17,939 nucleotides of DNA from Eubacterium sp. CAG:841 (GCA_000437375.1 FR898206.1:1-17939); one strand, 5' to 3'; shown: positions 7,550-15,068, counted from the first letter of the stretch. Notes: a model not told the origin generated them from the sequence alone. Made by a program: numbers and translations.

Positions 7550-7571
7550 GATTTATAAAAATGTATAAATC
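7550..7571 (+). repeat. Perfect 8-bp inverted repeat in the SLH gene leader
   Basis: GATTTATA (7550-7557) and TATAAATC (7564-7571) are perfect inverted copies around a six-base AAAATG spacer. The repeat ends immediately before the SD (GAAAGGAT, 7572-7579) of the SLH gene. A possible extended -10 (TGCTATATT, 7540-7548) lies just upstream with only a weak -35, so the repeat may overlap the start of transcription. It could be an operator, a weak 5' hairpin or chance in AT-rich DNA. Confidence 0.4.
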
Positions 7572-7587
7572 GAAAGGATAGCCAAAA

Positions 7588-8259
7588 ATGAAAAAACGTA
7601 TAACCCTGTCACTTACTCTTGCGCTTTCAGTGGTTGCGGTAGTACTTGCCGCCACCGTAATATTTTCCGGCGGAAGTCGCGCACTGCCTACCGATTCCGA
7701 AAACAGTTTTGCAAGCGAAGCAATAATTTTTGCCTGCAAAAACGGATATATGTCCTGTACTATGTCAGACGAAGGCGAAGCGCTGTTTGTCCCCGACGGA
7801 ACCGTCACCCGTGCGGAATTCGCACAGATAATTGTCGATTTTCTCGGCATAAATCCGGATAAATATTTCCGAACCGAAACAAATTTTGCCGATATGGGCG
7901 ATGTTCCCGAAGAGCTTATTCCTTATGTAAAAACCGTCGCCGCACTCGGACTCATGGGCACATTGAGCGAAAACGGAAAGCTCTACTTTATGCCGCTTGA
8001 AAACGTATCTCGTCAGGAAACGGCATACATGCTCGGCGCACTTATAGGAGCTTCCGTATCAACATTCAAAACGGATATGTTTTCGGATTTTGAAACTACA
8101 TACAAGCCGTATTCGGCAAACGTAAAAACAATGATATCATATGAATATATGATAGGATATCCCGACAGGACATTCAGACCAGAACGCGATATAACACGCG
8201 CCGAGCTTGCTCTTACATTATATCGCTTGAAGCAAGGCGGAGAAAAACTTATTTATTAG
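7588..8259 (+). CDS. Small SLH-domain cell-surface protein
   Basis: A 223-residue exported protein made almost entirely of three S-layer homology repeats. Residues 1-31 are a signal peptide or signal anchor: KKR, then a long hydrophobic run (SLTLALSVVAVVLAATVIF). The SLH repeats are roughly 45-90 (GYMSC ... VTRAEFAQIIVDFLGI), 98-158 (FADMGDVPEELIPYV, VSRQETAYMLGALIG) and 165-218 (FSDFETTYKPYS, MIGYPDRTFRPE, ITRAELALTLYRL). The third keeps the G-Y-P-D/RP/T-R-A-E signature best. SLH domains bind pyruvylated secondary wall polysaccharide in Bacillota. No further catalytic domain exists, so it may be a spacer, scaffold or small wall protein. The start has SD GAAAGGAT. The ORF ends 7 bases before the methyltransferase gene, an unusual partner for a surface protein. 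Confidence 0.9.
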   Translation: MKKRITLSLTLALSVVAVVLAATVIFSGGSRALPTDSENSFASEAIIFACKNGYMSCTMSDEGEALFVPDGTVTRAEFAQIIVDFLGINPDKYFRTETNFADMGDVPEELIPYVKTVAALGLMGTLSENGKLYFMPLENVSRQETAYMLGALIGASVSTFKTDMFSDFETTYKPYSANVKTMISYEYMIGYPDRTFRPERDITRAELALTLYRLKQGGEKLIY

Positions 8260-8266
8260 GAGACTT

Positions 8267-9028
8267 ATGAAAAAGGAAGACGAAAAATTCGCAAGCTCGA
8301 CCGTTATGGAAGGAATGGTGTCGATACGCGCCGTACTTTCATCTGATAACGGCAGAAAAATAGAAGAAATTCTTTATGACAAAGCAAGATCCGAAGCCAA
8401 AATGAAAGAAATAGCATATCTCCGCCACAGAGGCGAAGAGCTCGGTTTTGAAGTAAAAGCCGTAAATTCCGAAGAAATAGACAAAAAGTGTATAGGAAAT
8501 TCGCACGGCGGACTTATCGCTCTCTGTTCCGAAAGAACTTTGCCAAGCCTCTCCGAAAACGATATTTCGGGCGATTTTTGGGTAATGCTCGAAGGCATTG
8601 AGGATCCTTACAACTTCGGCTATTGTCTGCGTTCGCTTTATGCGGCGGGAGCAAACGGAATAATCGTTCCCCCTCGCAACTGGATGACAGCCGCAGGCGT
8701 AGTCTGCCGGGCATCGGCGGGGGCATCCGAACTTTTCAAAATATTTATATCCGACAGCGCCGAAGCGGCAAAGCTCTTTCATAAAAAGAACTTTGCCGTA
8801 ATCGCCGCCGACAAAACCAAAGACTCCGTAAGCATTTACGATGCCGATATAAAACGTCCCCTGCTTTTGATAGTCGGCGGCGAAAAGCGTGGAATCACGC
8901 ATGCGGCGCTGGCGGAATGCGATAAAGTAGTTTCACTTGATTACGGCAGAGATTTCCCCGCCGCGCTTTCGGCAGCGTCTGCGGCGTCGATCTTAGCGTT
9001 TGAAATTTTCCGTCGTGGGAGGAAATGA
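8267..9028 (+). CDS. TrmH-family (SpoU) RNA 2'-O-methyltransferase
   Basis: SAM-dependent ribose methylase of the SPOUT superfamily, 253 residues. The N-terminal substrate-binding domain is about 14-90, ending NSHGGLIAL. The SPOUT domain has motif 1 EGIEDPYNFGYCLRS (109-123, with the conserved N and R) and motif 2 LIVGGEKRGI (201-210). Motif 3 is LDYGRDFPAALSAASAA, where the usual N-V-S reads S-A-A if aligned to the terminal Glu. The target (23S rRNA as in RlmB, or tRNA as in TrmH) cannot be told from sequence. The ATG at 8267 has AGGAG 5 bases upstream. The stop overlaps the next ATG (ATGA), so it is coupled to the following methyltransferase. Confidence 0.9.
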   Translation: MKKEDEKFASSTVMEGMVSIRAVLSSDNGRKIEEILYDKARSEAKMKEIAYLRHRGEELGFEVKAVNSEEIDKKCIGNSHGGLIALCSERTLPSLSENDISGDFWVMLEGIEDPYNFGYCLRSLYAAGANGIIVPPRNWMTAAGVVCRASAGASELFKIFISDSAEAAKLFHKKNFAVIAADKTKDSVSIYDADIKRPLLLIVGGEKRGITHAALAECDKVVSLDYGRDFPAALSAASAASILAFEIFRRGRK

Positions 9029-9783
9029 TGGACAAGCCCGAAAAAATAAACGATTCCCTATCTCTTTTTTCGCTTGACGGTTCTCTTGATTTCGGAACCG
9101 ACGCTTATCTGCTTTCAGCCTATGTAAAAAAATCAGTCGGCGGAATTTACGCCGAGCTTGGCGCAGGAAACGGCGTAATTTCAATGCTCTGCGCCGCAAG
9201 AGGAAAAGCAAAACATATCACCGCTTTTGAAATTCAAAGGGAGCTTGCCGATATAGCGGCGAAAAATGTCGCTTTTAACAAGCTTTCGGAGAAAATTGAA
9301 GTCGTCTGCGGAGATGTAAAAAGCGTTGACAAAAAGTATTTTGGCAGATTCGATACAGTGTTTTCAAATCCACCGTATCTTAAAACGGGTGCAGGACTTG
9401 AAAGCGAAAACGAATCCGCAAGAATATGTCGCAGAGAAGTTACGGGCGGAATAGCCGACTTTTCGTCGGCAGCAGCAAAGCTGCTCCGCTACGGAGGCAA
9501 CTTTGTGTGTGTCTACCGTCCTGACAGAACAGCGGAAATGATATTTTCAATGCGCAAAAACGGCATCGAGCCTAAGCGCATAACAGTTGTTTATCCTACG
9601 GAAAAGCACGTTCCGTGCCTTATTCTGTGCGAAGGAGTAAAAGGCGGCAAGGAAGGCGTTTTCTTCACGCGTCCGCTTATCATCTATTCGTCGCAGAGTG
9701 ATATGACGCAAAGCGGATATACGGATGAAATGAACTATATATACACAAACGGAGATTTCAATGGATATTATAAAAAGCCCTGA
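9028..9783 (+). CDS. tRNA1(Val) adenine-37 N6-methyltransferase-like enzyme (TrmN6 family)
   Basis: Class I SAM-dependent methyltransferase, 251 residues. It has the family opening (SLDFGTDAYLLSAYV), the SAM loop ELGAGNGV at 43-50, an acidic ribose-binding strand (AFEIQ) and the N6-adenine catalytic NPPY motif at 114-117. This matches the YfiC/TrmN6 group and its Bacillota relatives (YabB type). Methylation of a tRNA adenine is the likely role, by family. ATGATG offers two starts, 9025 and 9028. GGAGG (9018-9022) lies 5 bases from 9028 but only 2 from 9025, so I use 9028. It is followed by rsmI with a 23-base overlap; in B. subtilis the yabB-yazA-rsmI order is similar. Confidence 0.9.
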   Translation: MDKPEKINDSLSLFSLDGSLDFGTDAYLLSAYVKKSVGGIYAELGAGNGVISMLCAARGKAKHITAFEIQRELADIAAKNVAFNKLSEKIEVVCGDVKSVDKKYFGRFDTVFSNPPYLKTGAGLESENESARICRREVTGGIADFSSAAAKLLRYGGNFVCVYRPDRTAEMIFSMRKNGIEPKRITVVYPTEKHVPCLILCEGVKGGKEGVFFTRPLIIYSSQSDMTQSGYTDEMNYIYTNGDFNGYYKKP

Positions 9784-10639
9784 AACACATGAAAAAAATG
9801 CTGTGATAAAAGGCACGCTGTACCTTGTCGGAACACCGATAGGCAACCTTTCGGACCTTTCCGAAAGAGCAAAAAAAGTGCTTTCGGAGGTAGATTTTAT
9901 TGCCGCCGAGGATACGCGCGTATCGGGAGCTATGCTTTCAAAATTCGGCATAAAAAAGCCGCTCTGTTCATATTACGAGCACAATAAAAAGCAAAAGGGC
10001 GAGGGTATAGCCGAAAGGCTTGCGGCAGGCGAGTCCTGCGCTCTTGTGACAGACGCAGGCATGCCCGCGATAAGCGATCCCGGCGAAGATATTGTAAGAC
10101 TTTGTGCCGAAAGAGGTATTCCGGTCTCTGTAATTCCGGGGCCATGCGCTGCCGTGTCGGCACTTGCAGTATCGGGACTTTTTACGGGCAAATTTGCTTT
10201 TGAAGGCTTTCTTCCCACAGCTTCCGGCGACAGACGCGAAGCAATTGAAGAAGTTAAAACCGAAAAACGCACGCTTATTTTCTATGAAGCGCCGCACAGA
10301 CTTACAAAGACTTTGGATGAGCTTTTTGCCGCACTCGGGGACAGAAAAATCGCCCTTTGCCGCGAACTTACAAAAATAAACGAAGAAGTCATCCGCACAA
10401 CGCTTTCGGGAGCGGTTGAATATTACAAAGCCGCAACTCCGAAAGGAGAATTCGTGCTTATAATCGAAGGCGCACCTAAGGAAGAAGAAAATTCCCTTGC
10501 AAAGACTTTAACGATAGAAGAGCACGTCGCACATTACATATCTCAGGGAATGACAAAAAATGACGCAATCAAAGCTGCCGCACATGACAGGGGCGTAGGC
10601 AAAAGCGAAATATACAACAAAATAATGCGGAAAGATTGA
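9761..10639 (+). CDS. rsmI: 16S rRNA (cytidine-1402-2'-O)-methyltransferase RsmI
   Basis: Tetrapyrrole-methylase-fold enzyme that 2'-O-methylates C1402 of 16S rRNA in the ribosomal P site, 292 residues. Family marks in order: LYLVGTPIGNLSDLSERA (residues 20-37), AAEDTRVSG, the YYEHNKKQKGEGIAERL block, LVTDAGMPAISDPGED, VIPGPCAAVSALAVSG, FEGFLP and FYEAPHRL. A C-terminal helical extension (about 250-292) follows the catalytic domain. The ATG at 9761 has CGGAG 6-7 bases upstream and lies inside the end of the preceding methyltransferase gene (23-base overlap), so translation is probably coupled. The RsmH partner, which adds the N4 methyl to the same base, is not in the window. Confidence 0.95.
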   Translation: MDIIKSPETHEKNAVIKGTLYLVGTPIGNLSDLSERAKKVLSEVDFIAAEDTRVSGAMLSKFGIKKPLCSYYEHNKKQKGEGIAERLAAGESCALVTDAGMPAISDPGEDIVRLCAERGIPVSVIPGPCAAVSALAVSGLFTGKFAFEGFLPTASGDRREAIEEVKTEKRTLIFYEAPHRLTKTLDELFAALGDRKIALCRELTKINEEVIRTTLSGAVEYYKAATPKGEFVLIIEGAPKEEENSLAKTLTIEEHVAHYISQGMTKNDAIKAAAHDRGVGKSEIYNKIMRKD

Positions 10640-10681
10640 AAATCCGCGCAAAATATAATATACTTTTATTATCTCGGATTG

Positions 10682-10689
10682 AAAAGGAG
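10682..10689 (+). promoter_or_regulatory. Shine-Dalgarno that fixes a TTG start for nagA
   Basis: AAAAGGAG lies 7 bases before the TTG at 10697. The longer reading from the TTG at 10679 would place this SD inside the coding sequence (KRRTEL), so 10697 is the better start. Confidence 0.85.
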
Positions 10690-10696
10690 AACGGAA

Positions 10697-11818
10697 TTGA
10701 AACAGAAACTAACAGGCGCAAGCGTATTCGATACGAAAAAGCGCGCGTTTGTGAAGCGCGATGTTTACGTCTCGGACGGAATAATCTGCGATAAGCTTGC
10801 CGAATATAATACGGTCGACTGCGAGGGAAAATTCATAGTTCCCGGTTATATCGATGTCCATACGCATGGCTGCGGCGGAATTGACATAATGGAGGCAGAC
10901 GAAAAAACACTTGAAAGGCTATCGCTGATATACGCGCTCCACGGCACAACGACCGTTTTCCCGACAGTTATGACAGCGGCTCTGCCGAAGATAAATTCGG
11001 CAATTTCAAATATTAAATCGGCGACGTCAGACAGCACGCGTTTTGCCGGAGTTCACATCGAAGGTCCGTATATAAGCGCAAAAAAGCCCGGCTGTCACGA
11101 TGTTTCGCTCATAAGAAAACCCGACGAAAGCGAAATGACAGCACTTGCAGAGGAGATATATCCGCTCAAAACGCACTTTACTCTCGCGCCGGAAGAAGCT
11201 CCGGAAGGACTTGTATCCGAGCTTTCAAAGCTTGCGACAATAGGCATAGGACATACAAACGCAACCGCCGAGGAATGTGAAAAAGCGCTCTCCGAAGGCG
11301 CGGTATCATTTACGCACACTTTCAACGCAATGACGGCACTCACCCACAGAGGAACAGGCGCGGCGGGAGCGGCAATGGCATCATCCGCTTATACGGAGCT
11401 CATCTGCGACGGACTGCACGTCTCGCCCGAAGCCGTGCGCGCCCTTTACAAAGCGAAAAAATATGACGGCGATAAGCTCGTCCTGATAACCGATTCAATC
11501 CCGCAGGCAACTCTTCCCTTCGGAAATTACGAGATGAACGGCATACCGTTTACGCTTTCGGAAAAAGGCGCAAGAAAATCCGACGGGACGATTGTCGGAA
11601 GCACTCTCACGCTTCACGACGCAATAAAAAATCTTATGCGCTTCTGCGATATCTCTTTTGAAGAAGCACTGATATGCGCCACAAAGACTCCTGCCGAAAT
11701 GGTCGGGATTTACGATAGCTGCGGCTCAATTGAAGTCGGAAAGCGAGCTGATATGCTCATTTTAGATAACGAAAAAAATATTTCCTCCGTCATTATCGGC
11801 GGGAAAAAGATTATATAG
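10697..11818 (+). CDS. nagA: N-acetylglucosamine-6-phosphate deacetylase
   Basis: Amidohydrolase removing acetate from GlcNAc-6-phosphate in amino-sugar and wall recycling, 373 residues from TTG 10697. The N-terminal beta segment is followed by H-T-H at 55-57 (IDVHTHGCGG), the metal ligand Glu122 (HIEGPYIS), His186 (GIGHTNAT), His207 (FTHTFNAMTALTHRG), substrate-binding His241 (CDGLHVSPE) and catalytic Asp266 (LITDSIPQ). All residues expected for a working enzyme are present. No nagB or PTS gene is adjacent. Instead it sits 57 bases after rsmI and 10 bases before metG. A TATAAT at 10654 lies in the gap upstream, but no -35 at proper spacing goes with it. With two VanY peptidases and an SLH protein nearby, a role in peptidoglycan sugar recovery is plausible inference. 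Confidence 0.95.
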   Translation: MKQKLTGASVFDTKKRAFVKRDVYVSDGIICDKLAEYNTVDCEGKFIVPGYIDVHTHGCGGIDIMEADEKTLERLSLIYALHGTTTVFPTVMTAALPKINSAISNIKSATSDSTRFAGVHIEGPYISAKKPGCHDVSLIRKPDESEMTALAEEIYPLKTHFTLAPEEAPEGLVSELSKLATIGIGHTNATAEECEKALSEGAVSFTHTFNAMTALTHRGTGAAGAAMASSAYTELICDGLHVSPEAVRALYKAKKYDGDKLVLITDSIPQATLPFGNYEMNGIPFTLSEKGARKSDGTIVGSTLTLHDAIKNLMRFCDISFEEALICATKTPAEMVGIYDSCGSIEVGKRADMLILDNEKNISSVIIGGKKII

Positions 11819-11828
11819 GAGAAGGACA

Positions 11829-13409
11829 ATGGAAAACAAAGGAAAATACTATATCACAACCGCGATAGCTTATGCTTCACGTAAGCCGCATGTCGGCAAC
11901 GCATATGACCCCGTCCTTGCGGACGCCATCGCGCGATATAAAAAGTCGCAGGGGTATGACGTTTTCTTCTGCACGGGCTCGGATGAGCATGGTCAGAAGA
12001 TTGAAGATCTCGCAAACGCAAGCGGAATGGCTCCACAGGAATATGTCGACGGGATCTCATCGCAGATAAAGGAAATATGGAAGCTTCTCGGTGTGGATTA
12101 TGACTGCTTTATCCGCACAACGGACGAGCATCACGTAAAAGCCGTTCAGAAAATCTTCAAAAAGCTCTATGATCAGGGCGATATTTACAAAGGCTCCTAT
12201 GAGGGCTGGTACTGCGTTCCCTGCGAATCGTTCTTTACGGACACACAGGCAGAGGGCGGCGTCTGCCCCGATTGCGGCAGACCTCTCCGTCGTGAAAAAG
12301 AAGAAGCATACTTCTTCAAAATGAGCAAATATCAGGACAGACTTCTTGAATATATAGAGTCGCATCCCGATTTTATCGCCCCCGAAGGCATAAAAAAAGA
12401 AATGGTTAACAACTTCATAAAACCGGGGCTTCAGGATCTTTGCGTTTCCCGCTCGTCGTTTACCTGGGGCGTTCCCGTAGATTTCGATTCAAAGCATGTA
12501 GTTTACGTATGGCTTGACGCACTTTCAAACTACATCACCGCGCTCGGTTATGATTGCGGTGAAAACAGCGAAAATTACAGAAAATTCTGGCCCGCAGACC
12601 TTCACGTTATCGGAAAGGATATCGCACGTTTCCACGTTATCTATTGGCCTATTTTCCTTATGGCACTCGGCGAACCGATCCCCGAAAAGATCTTCGCACA
12701 TCCTTGGTTCCTCTTCGGCACGGATAAGATGTCGAAATCAAAAGGCAACGTTATCTATTCCGACACGCTTGTGCGTCATTTCGGCGTTGACGGAACAAGA
12801 TATTATTTCCTCTCCGAAATGCCCTATTCATCCGACGGCTCGATAACCTACCCGTCGGTCATATCGCGCTACAATACCGACCTTGCAAATACACTCGGAA
12901 ATCTGCTTGCAAGAACTCTTTCAATGACGAAAAAGTACTTTGACGGCGTGATTCCCGCTCCGACCGGAAAGACTGAATTCGACGGCGACCTTATCGCCAC
13001 GGCAAAACGCTCCTATGACGAATTCATCGCAAACATGGATTCCTTCAAGGTTGCCGATGCGCTTGATTCGGCGATGAATATTGCAAGAAGAGCAAACAAA
13101 TATATCGACGAGACGACTCCTTGGGCGCTCGCAAAGGATGAAAGCAAAAAAGAAGAGCTTGCGACGGTTATCTATAACCTCCTTGAATCGCTCCGTATTC
13201 TGGGCGTACTTTTCGGCTCGTCCATGCCGGAAGCCTCCGCAAAGATACTTGCCTCTCTCGGAGCAGATGAAAGCGCACTTGAAAGCGCCGCTACGTTTGG
13301 TCTGCTTCCTGCTGGCAGAAAAGTCGGCGAATCATTTGTGCTTTTTGCAAGAATAGATGAACAGAAAAAGCTTGCGGAAATCGAAGCTGAACTTGCGGAA
13401 AACAACTGA
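11829..13409 (+). CDS. metG: Methionyl-tRNA synthetase (short form)
   Basis: Class Ia synthetase charging tRNA-Met, 526 residues. The HIGH motif is H-V-G-N at 21-24 (RKPHVGNAY), with FFCTGSDEHGQKIE after it. The connective peptide keeps a four-Cys zinc site (C129, C132, C146, C149). KMSKS is intact at 300-304 (DKMSKSKGN). The alpha-helical anticodon-binding domain runs from about 360 to 480. The protein stops soon after this domain and lacks the C-terminal EMAP-type tRNA-binding domain found in the longer B. subtilis form; short forms are known in other bacteria. The ATG at 11829 follows GGAGAAGG, 10 bases after nagA. The stop overlaps the tatD start (TGATG). The metG-tatD pair is common in Bacillota. 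Confidence 0.96.
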   Translation: MENKGKYYITTAIAYASRKPHVGNAYDPVLADAIARYKKSQGYDVFFCTGSDEHGQKIEDLANASGMAPQEYVDGISSQIKEIWKLLGVDYDCFIRTTDEHHVKAVQKIFKKLYDQGDIYKGSYEGWYCVPCESFFTDTQAEGGVCPDCGRPLRREKEEAYFFKMSKYQDRLLEYIESHPDFIAPEGIKKEMVNNFIKPGLQDLCVSRSSFTWGVPVDFDSKHVVYVWLDALSNYITALGYDCGENSENYRKFWPADLHVIGKDIARFHVIYWPIFLMALGEPIPEKIFAHPWFLFGTDKMSKSKGNVIYSDTLVRHFGVDGTRYYFLSEMPYSSDGSITYPSVISRYNTDLANTLGNLLARTLSMTKKYFDGVIPAPTGKTEFDGDLIATAKRSYDEFIANMDSFKVADALDSAMNIARRANKYIDETTPWALAKDESKKEELATVIYNLLESLRILGVLFGSSMPEASAKILASLGADESALESAATFGLLPAGRKVGESFVLFARIDEQKKLAEIEAELAENN

Positions 13410-14182
13410 TGACTTCCCTTTTTGATACTCACGCTCACTATACCGATGAAAAATTCGGCGATCCGACTGAGCTTCTGAAATCTCTGTTTTCAGACAGCAT
13501 CTGCGGAATTCTCTGCGCCGGAACAGACGAGGCGACTTCGATACAATCGATTGAGCTTGCAAAAAAGTATGATAAAATGTACGCCGCCGCAGGAATTCAT
13601 CCGCACGAATGCAGTGCGGCGGGAGAGATAAATTCTGCTCTTGACAGAATAATCCCGCTTTTTTCGGAATCCAAAGTAAAAGCCTTAGGCGAGATCGGTC
13701 TTGACTATTATTACGACTTTTCGGACAAAGAAACGCAGAAAAAGTTTTTCGATGCACAGCTCTCGCTCGCCGAAGATTACTCCCTGCCAATAATCATTCA
13801 CGACAGAGAGGCACACGGCGACGTATTTGACATTGTCTGCTCTCATCCGAATGTCATAGGAATTCTGCACAGTTACAGCGGCAGCGCCGAGCAAGCAAAG
13901 GAATATTTACGTCGCGGATATTATATATCCTTTTCGGGTTCACTGACATTCAAAAATGCAAGCAAACTGCTTGAAGCGGCAAAGGTTGTTCCGCAGGACA
14001 GAATTCTCGTTGAAACAGATTGCCCGTATCTTGCTCCTGTACCTATGCGTGGCAAAATGAATCACAGCGGCTATATGCATTATACCGCCGAAAAAGCCGC
14101 CGAGCTTCTCGGTATGGATTATGACGCTTTCTGTGAAACGGAAGTTAAAAATGCAAAAGCGATATTCGGAATAAACGAATAA
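13409..14182 (+). CDS. tatD: TatD-family metal-dependent deoxyribonuclease
   Basis: A 257-residue TIM-barrel metal hydrolase of the TatD/YcfH type. The ligand set is complete: H8 and H10 (FDTHAHYTD), E95 (ALGEIGLDY), H131 (IIIHDREA), H154 (GILHSYSG) and D204 (VETDCPYLAP). Known relatives act as 3'-5' DNA exonucleases in repair or as D-aminoacyl-tRNA deacylase-like hydrolases; the exact substrate is open. The ATG at 13409 shares a base with the metG stop (TGATG), so it is probably translated by coupling, with no good SD of its own. The next gene starts 46 bases on, past an SD-covering hairpin and before an in-gene terminator, which may mark the end of this transcript. Confidence 0.94.
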   Translation: MTSLFDTHAHYTDEKFGDPTELLKSLFSDSICGILCAGTDEATSIQSIELAKKYDKMYAAAGIHPHECSAAGEINSALDRIIPLFSESKVKALGEIGLDYYYDFSDKETQKKFFDAQLSLAEDYSLPIIIHDREAHGDVFDIVCSHPNVIGILHSYSGSAEQAKEYLRRGYYISFSGSLTFKNASKLLEAAKVVPQDRILVETDCPYLAPVPMRGKMNHSGYMHYTAEKAAELLGMDYDAFCETEVKNAKAIFGINE

Positions 14183-14196
14183 AAACAGGCTTTCAG

Positions 14197-14224
14197 TCGC
14201 ACCATATATCAAAAAGAGGTGCGA
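14197..14224 (+). promoter_or_regulatory. Hairpin covering the ribosome binding site of the first vanY gene
   Basis: TCGCACC (14197-14203) pairs perfectly with GGTGCGA (14218-14224) around a 14-base AT-rich loop. The right arm includes the GG of the SD (AGAGGTG, 14215-14221) for the ATG at 14229. If folded, it would lower initiation on this gene. Confidence 0.55.
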
Positions 14225-14228
14225 AAAT

Positions 14229-14891
14229 ATGCTTAAAGTCATTCAAAGCACGGCTCTTGCCGTGCTTTTTGTTTTACTGTTTTCTTTTAATATATCTGCG
14301 TCCGATATTTTGCTTGTAAATTCGGAAAATCCGCTTCCAAAAAACTTTGTCCCCTGCGAACTTATTGATATAAAATCAACACGTCCCGACGGCAGAGCGG
14401 CTCAAAGAATAACAAAAGAAGCTGCCGTGGCACTTGAAGCACTTATCTGCGCTATGGAAAAATACTTCGGTACTGATACTCCCCCTATTACCGTAACCAG
14501 CGGATACAGAAGTTATGACATGCAAAAATATCTTTTTGAAAGCTCCGCAAATGACTATGAAAAAATGGGTTACAGCCGCGAGAAAGCAGAAAATTTCGCC
14601 GCTCGCTACACCGCGCGTCCGGGAGAGAGCGAACATCAAAGCGGACTTTGCGTCGATATGCATGACAGAGCTACCGCCACAACGGATTTTGAAAACAGTC
14701 CGTATTATGTCTGGCTTTGCGAAAACGCTCAACATTTCGGATATATTCTTCGCTATCCAAAAGGCAAAGAGGATATAACCAAAATTGCTTTTGAACCGTG
14801 GCATTGGCGCTATGTCGGCAAAGAAAATGCTGAAAAAATTAAACAATCGGGGCTTTGCCTTGAAGAATACCTTAAAAATAATCAAAAATAA
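14229..14891 (+). CDS. Secreted M15B/VanY-type D-alanyl-D-alanine carboxypeptidase
   Basis: A 220-residue exported peptidoglycan peptidase. Residues 1-25 are a signal peptide (hydrophobic 8-22, then NISAS). The M15 catalytic domain has SGYRSYDMQ at 91-99, the zinc motif S-E-H-Q-S-G-L-C-V-D at 134-143 (His136 and Asp143), and E-P-W-H at 189-192 (Glu189 general base, His192 third ligand). These residues suggest an active zinc DD- or LD-carboxypeptidase trimming stem peptides outside the cell. No glycopeptide-resistance genes are nearby, so housekeeping wall turnover is more likely than vancomycin resistance. SD AGAGGTG lies 7 bases upstream of the ATG but inside a hairpin. Codons 6-16 also form an intrinsic-terminator-like structure. 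A paralogue lies at 15893-16765 on the other strand. Confidence 0.9.
   Translation: MLKVIQSTALAVLFVLLFSFNISASDILLVNSENPLPKNFVPCELIDIKSTRPDGRAAQRITKEAAVALEALICAMEKYFGTDTPPITVTSGYRSYDMQKYLFESSANDYEKMGYSREKAENFAARYTARPGESEHQSGLCVDMHDRATATTDFENSPYYVWLCENAQHFGYILRYPKGKEDITKIAFEPWHWRYVGKENAEKIKQSGLCLEEYLKNNQK
14245..14275 (+). terminator. Intrinsic-terminator-like hairpin inside the start of vanY
   Basis: AAAGCACGGC (14245-14254) and GCCGTGCTTT (14259-14268) form a perfect 10-bp stem around TCTT. The T-tract TTTTTGTTTT runs 14266-14275. The structure begins 16 bases after the ATG at 14229, in codons for the signal peptide. It may end the metG-tatD transcript, with vanY expressed only by readthrough or when ribosomes cover the hairpin. 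Confidence 0.75.
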
Positions 14892-14903
14892 GTAAAAAAT
14901 ATC

Positions 14904-14932
14904 TTGCATTTTATAAAACTGTATGGTATAAT
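14904..14932 (+). promoter_or_regulatory. Promoter of tRNA-Glu
   Basis: TTGCAT (14904-14909) and a perfect TATAAT (14927-14932) are 17 bases apart, with TG one base before the -10 (extended -10). Transcription should start near 14939, about 17 bases before the mature tRNA 5' end. It begins 12 bases after the vanY stop. Confidence 0.9.
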
Positions 14933-14955
14933 ACCATTGTTCCGCAAAAGACTAT

Positions 14956-15030
14956 GGCCCCTTGGTCAAGCGGCTAAGACGGCGCCCTCTCACGGCGCAA
15001 TCATGGGTTCGATTCCCGTAGGGGTCACCA
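14956..15030 (+). tRNA. tRNA-Glu (anticodon CTC), CCA encoded
   Basis: A complete 75-base cloverleaf including CCA. The acceptor GGCCCCT pairs with AGGGGTC (one G-U). The D-arm is GTC/GAC. The anticodon stem is GCGCC/GGCGC with loop CTCTCAC, giving anticodon CTC at 14989-14991. The variable loop is short. The T-arm is ATGGG/CCCGT around TTCGATT. Discriminator A is followed by encoded CCA (15028-15030). CTC reads the GAG codon; the main TTC isoacceptor should lie elsewhere. The gene stands alone with its own promoter and terminator. Confidence 0.96.
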
Positions 15031-15034
15031 AAAA

Positions 15035-15068
15035 AATAAAAGCACCCGTTGGGTGCTTTTATTTTTTT
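15035..15068 (+). terminator. Intrinsic terminator of tRNA-Glu
   Basis: AATAAAAGCACCC (15035-15047) and GGGTGCTTTTATT (15051-15063) form a perfect 13-bp stem around GTT, followed by Ts to 15068. It starts 4 bases after the CCA end. The core AAGCACCC...GGGTGCTT is the same as in the tyrS terminator at 5475-5494. Confidence 0.92.

Noticed and set aside
10636..10659. Possible promoter TTGAAA and TATAAT before nagA
   Set aside because: The hexamers are only 12 bases apart; the TATAAT could be a lone -10 but there is no fitting -35.
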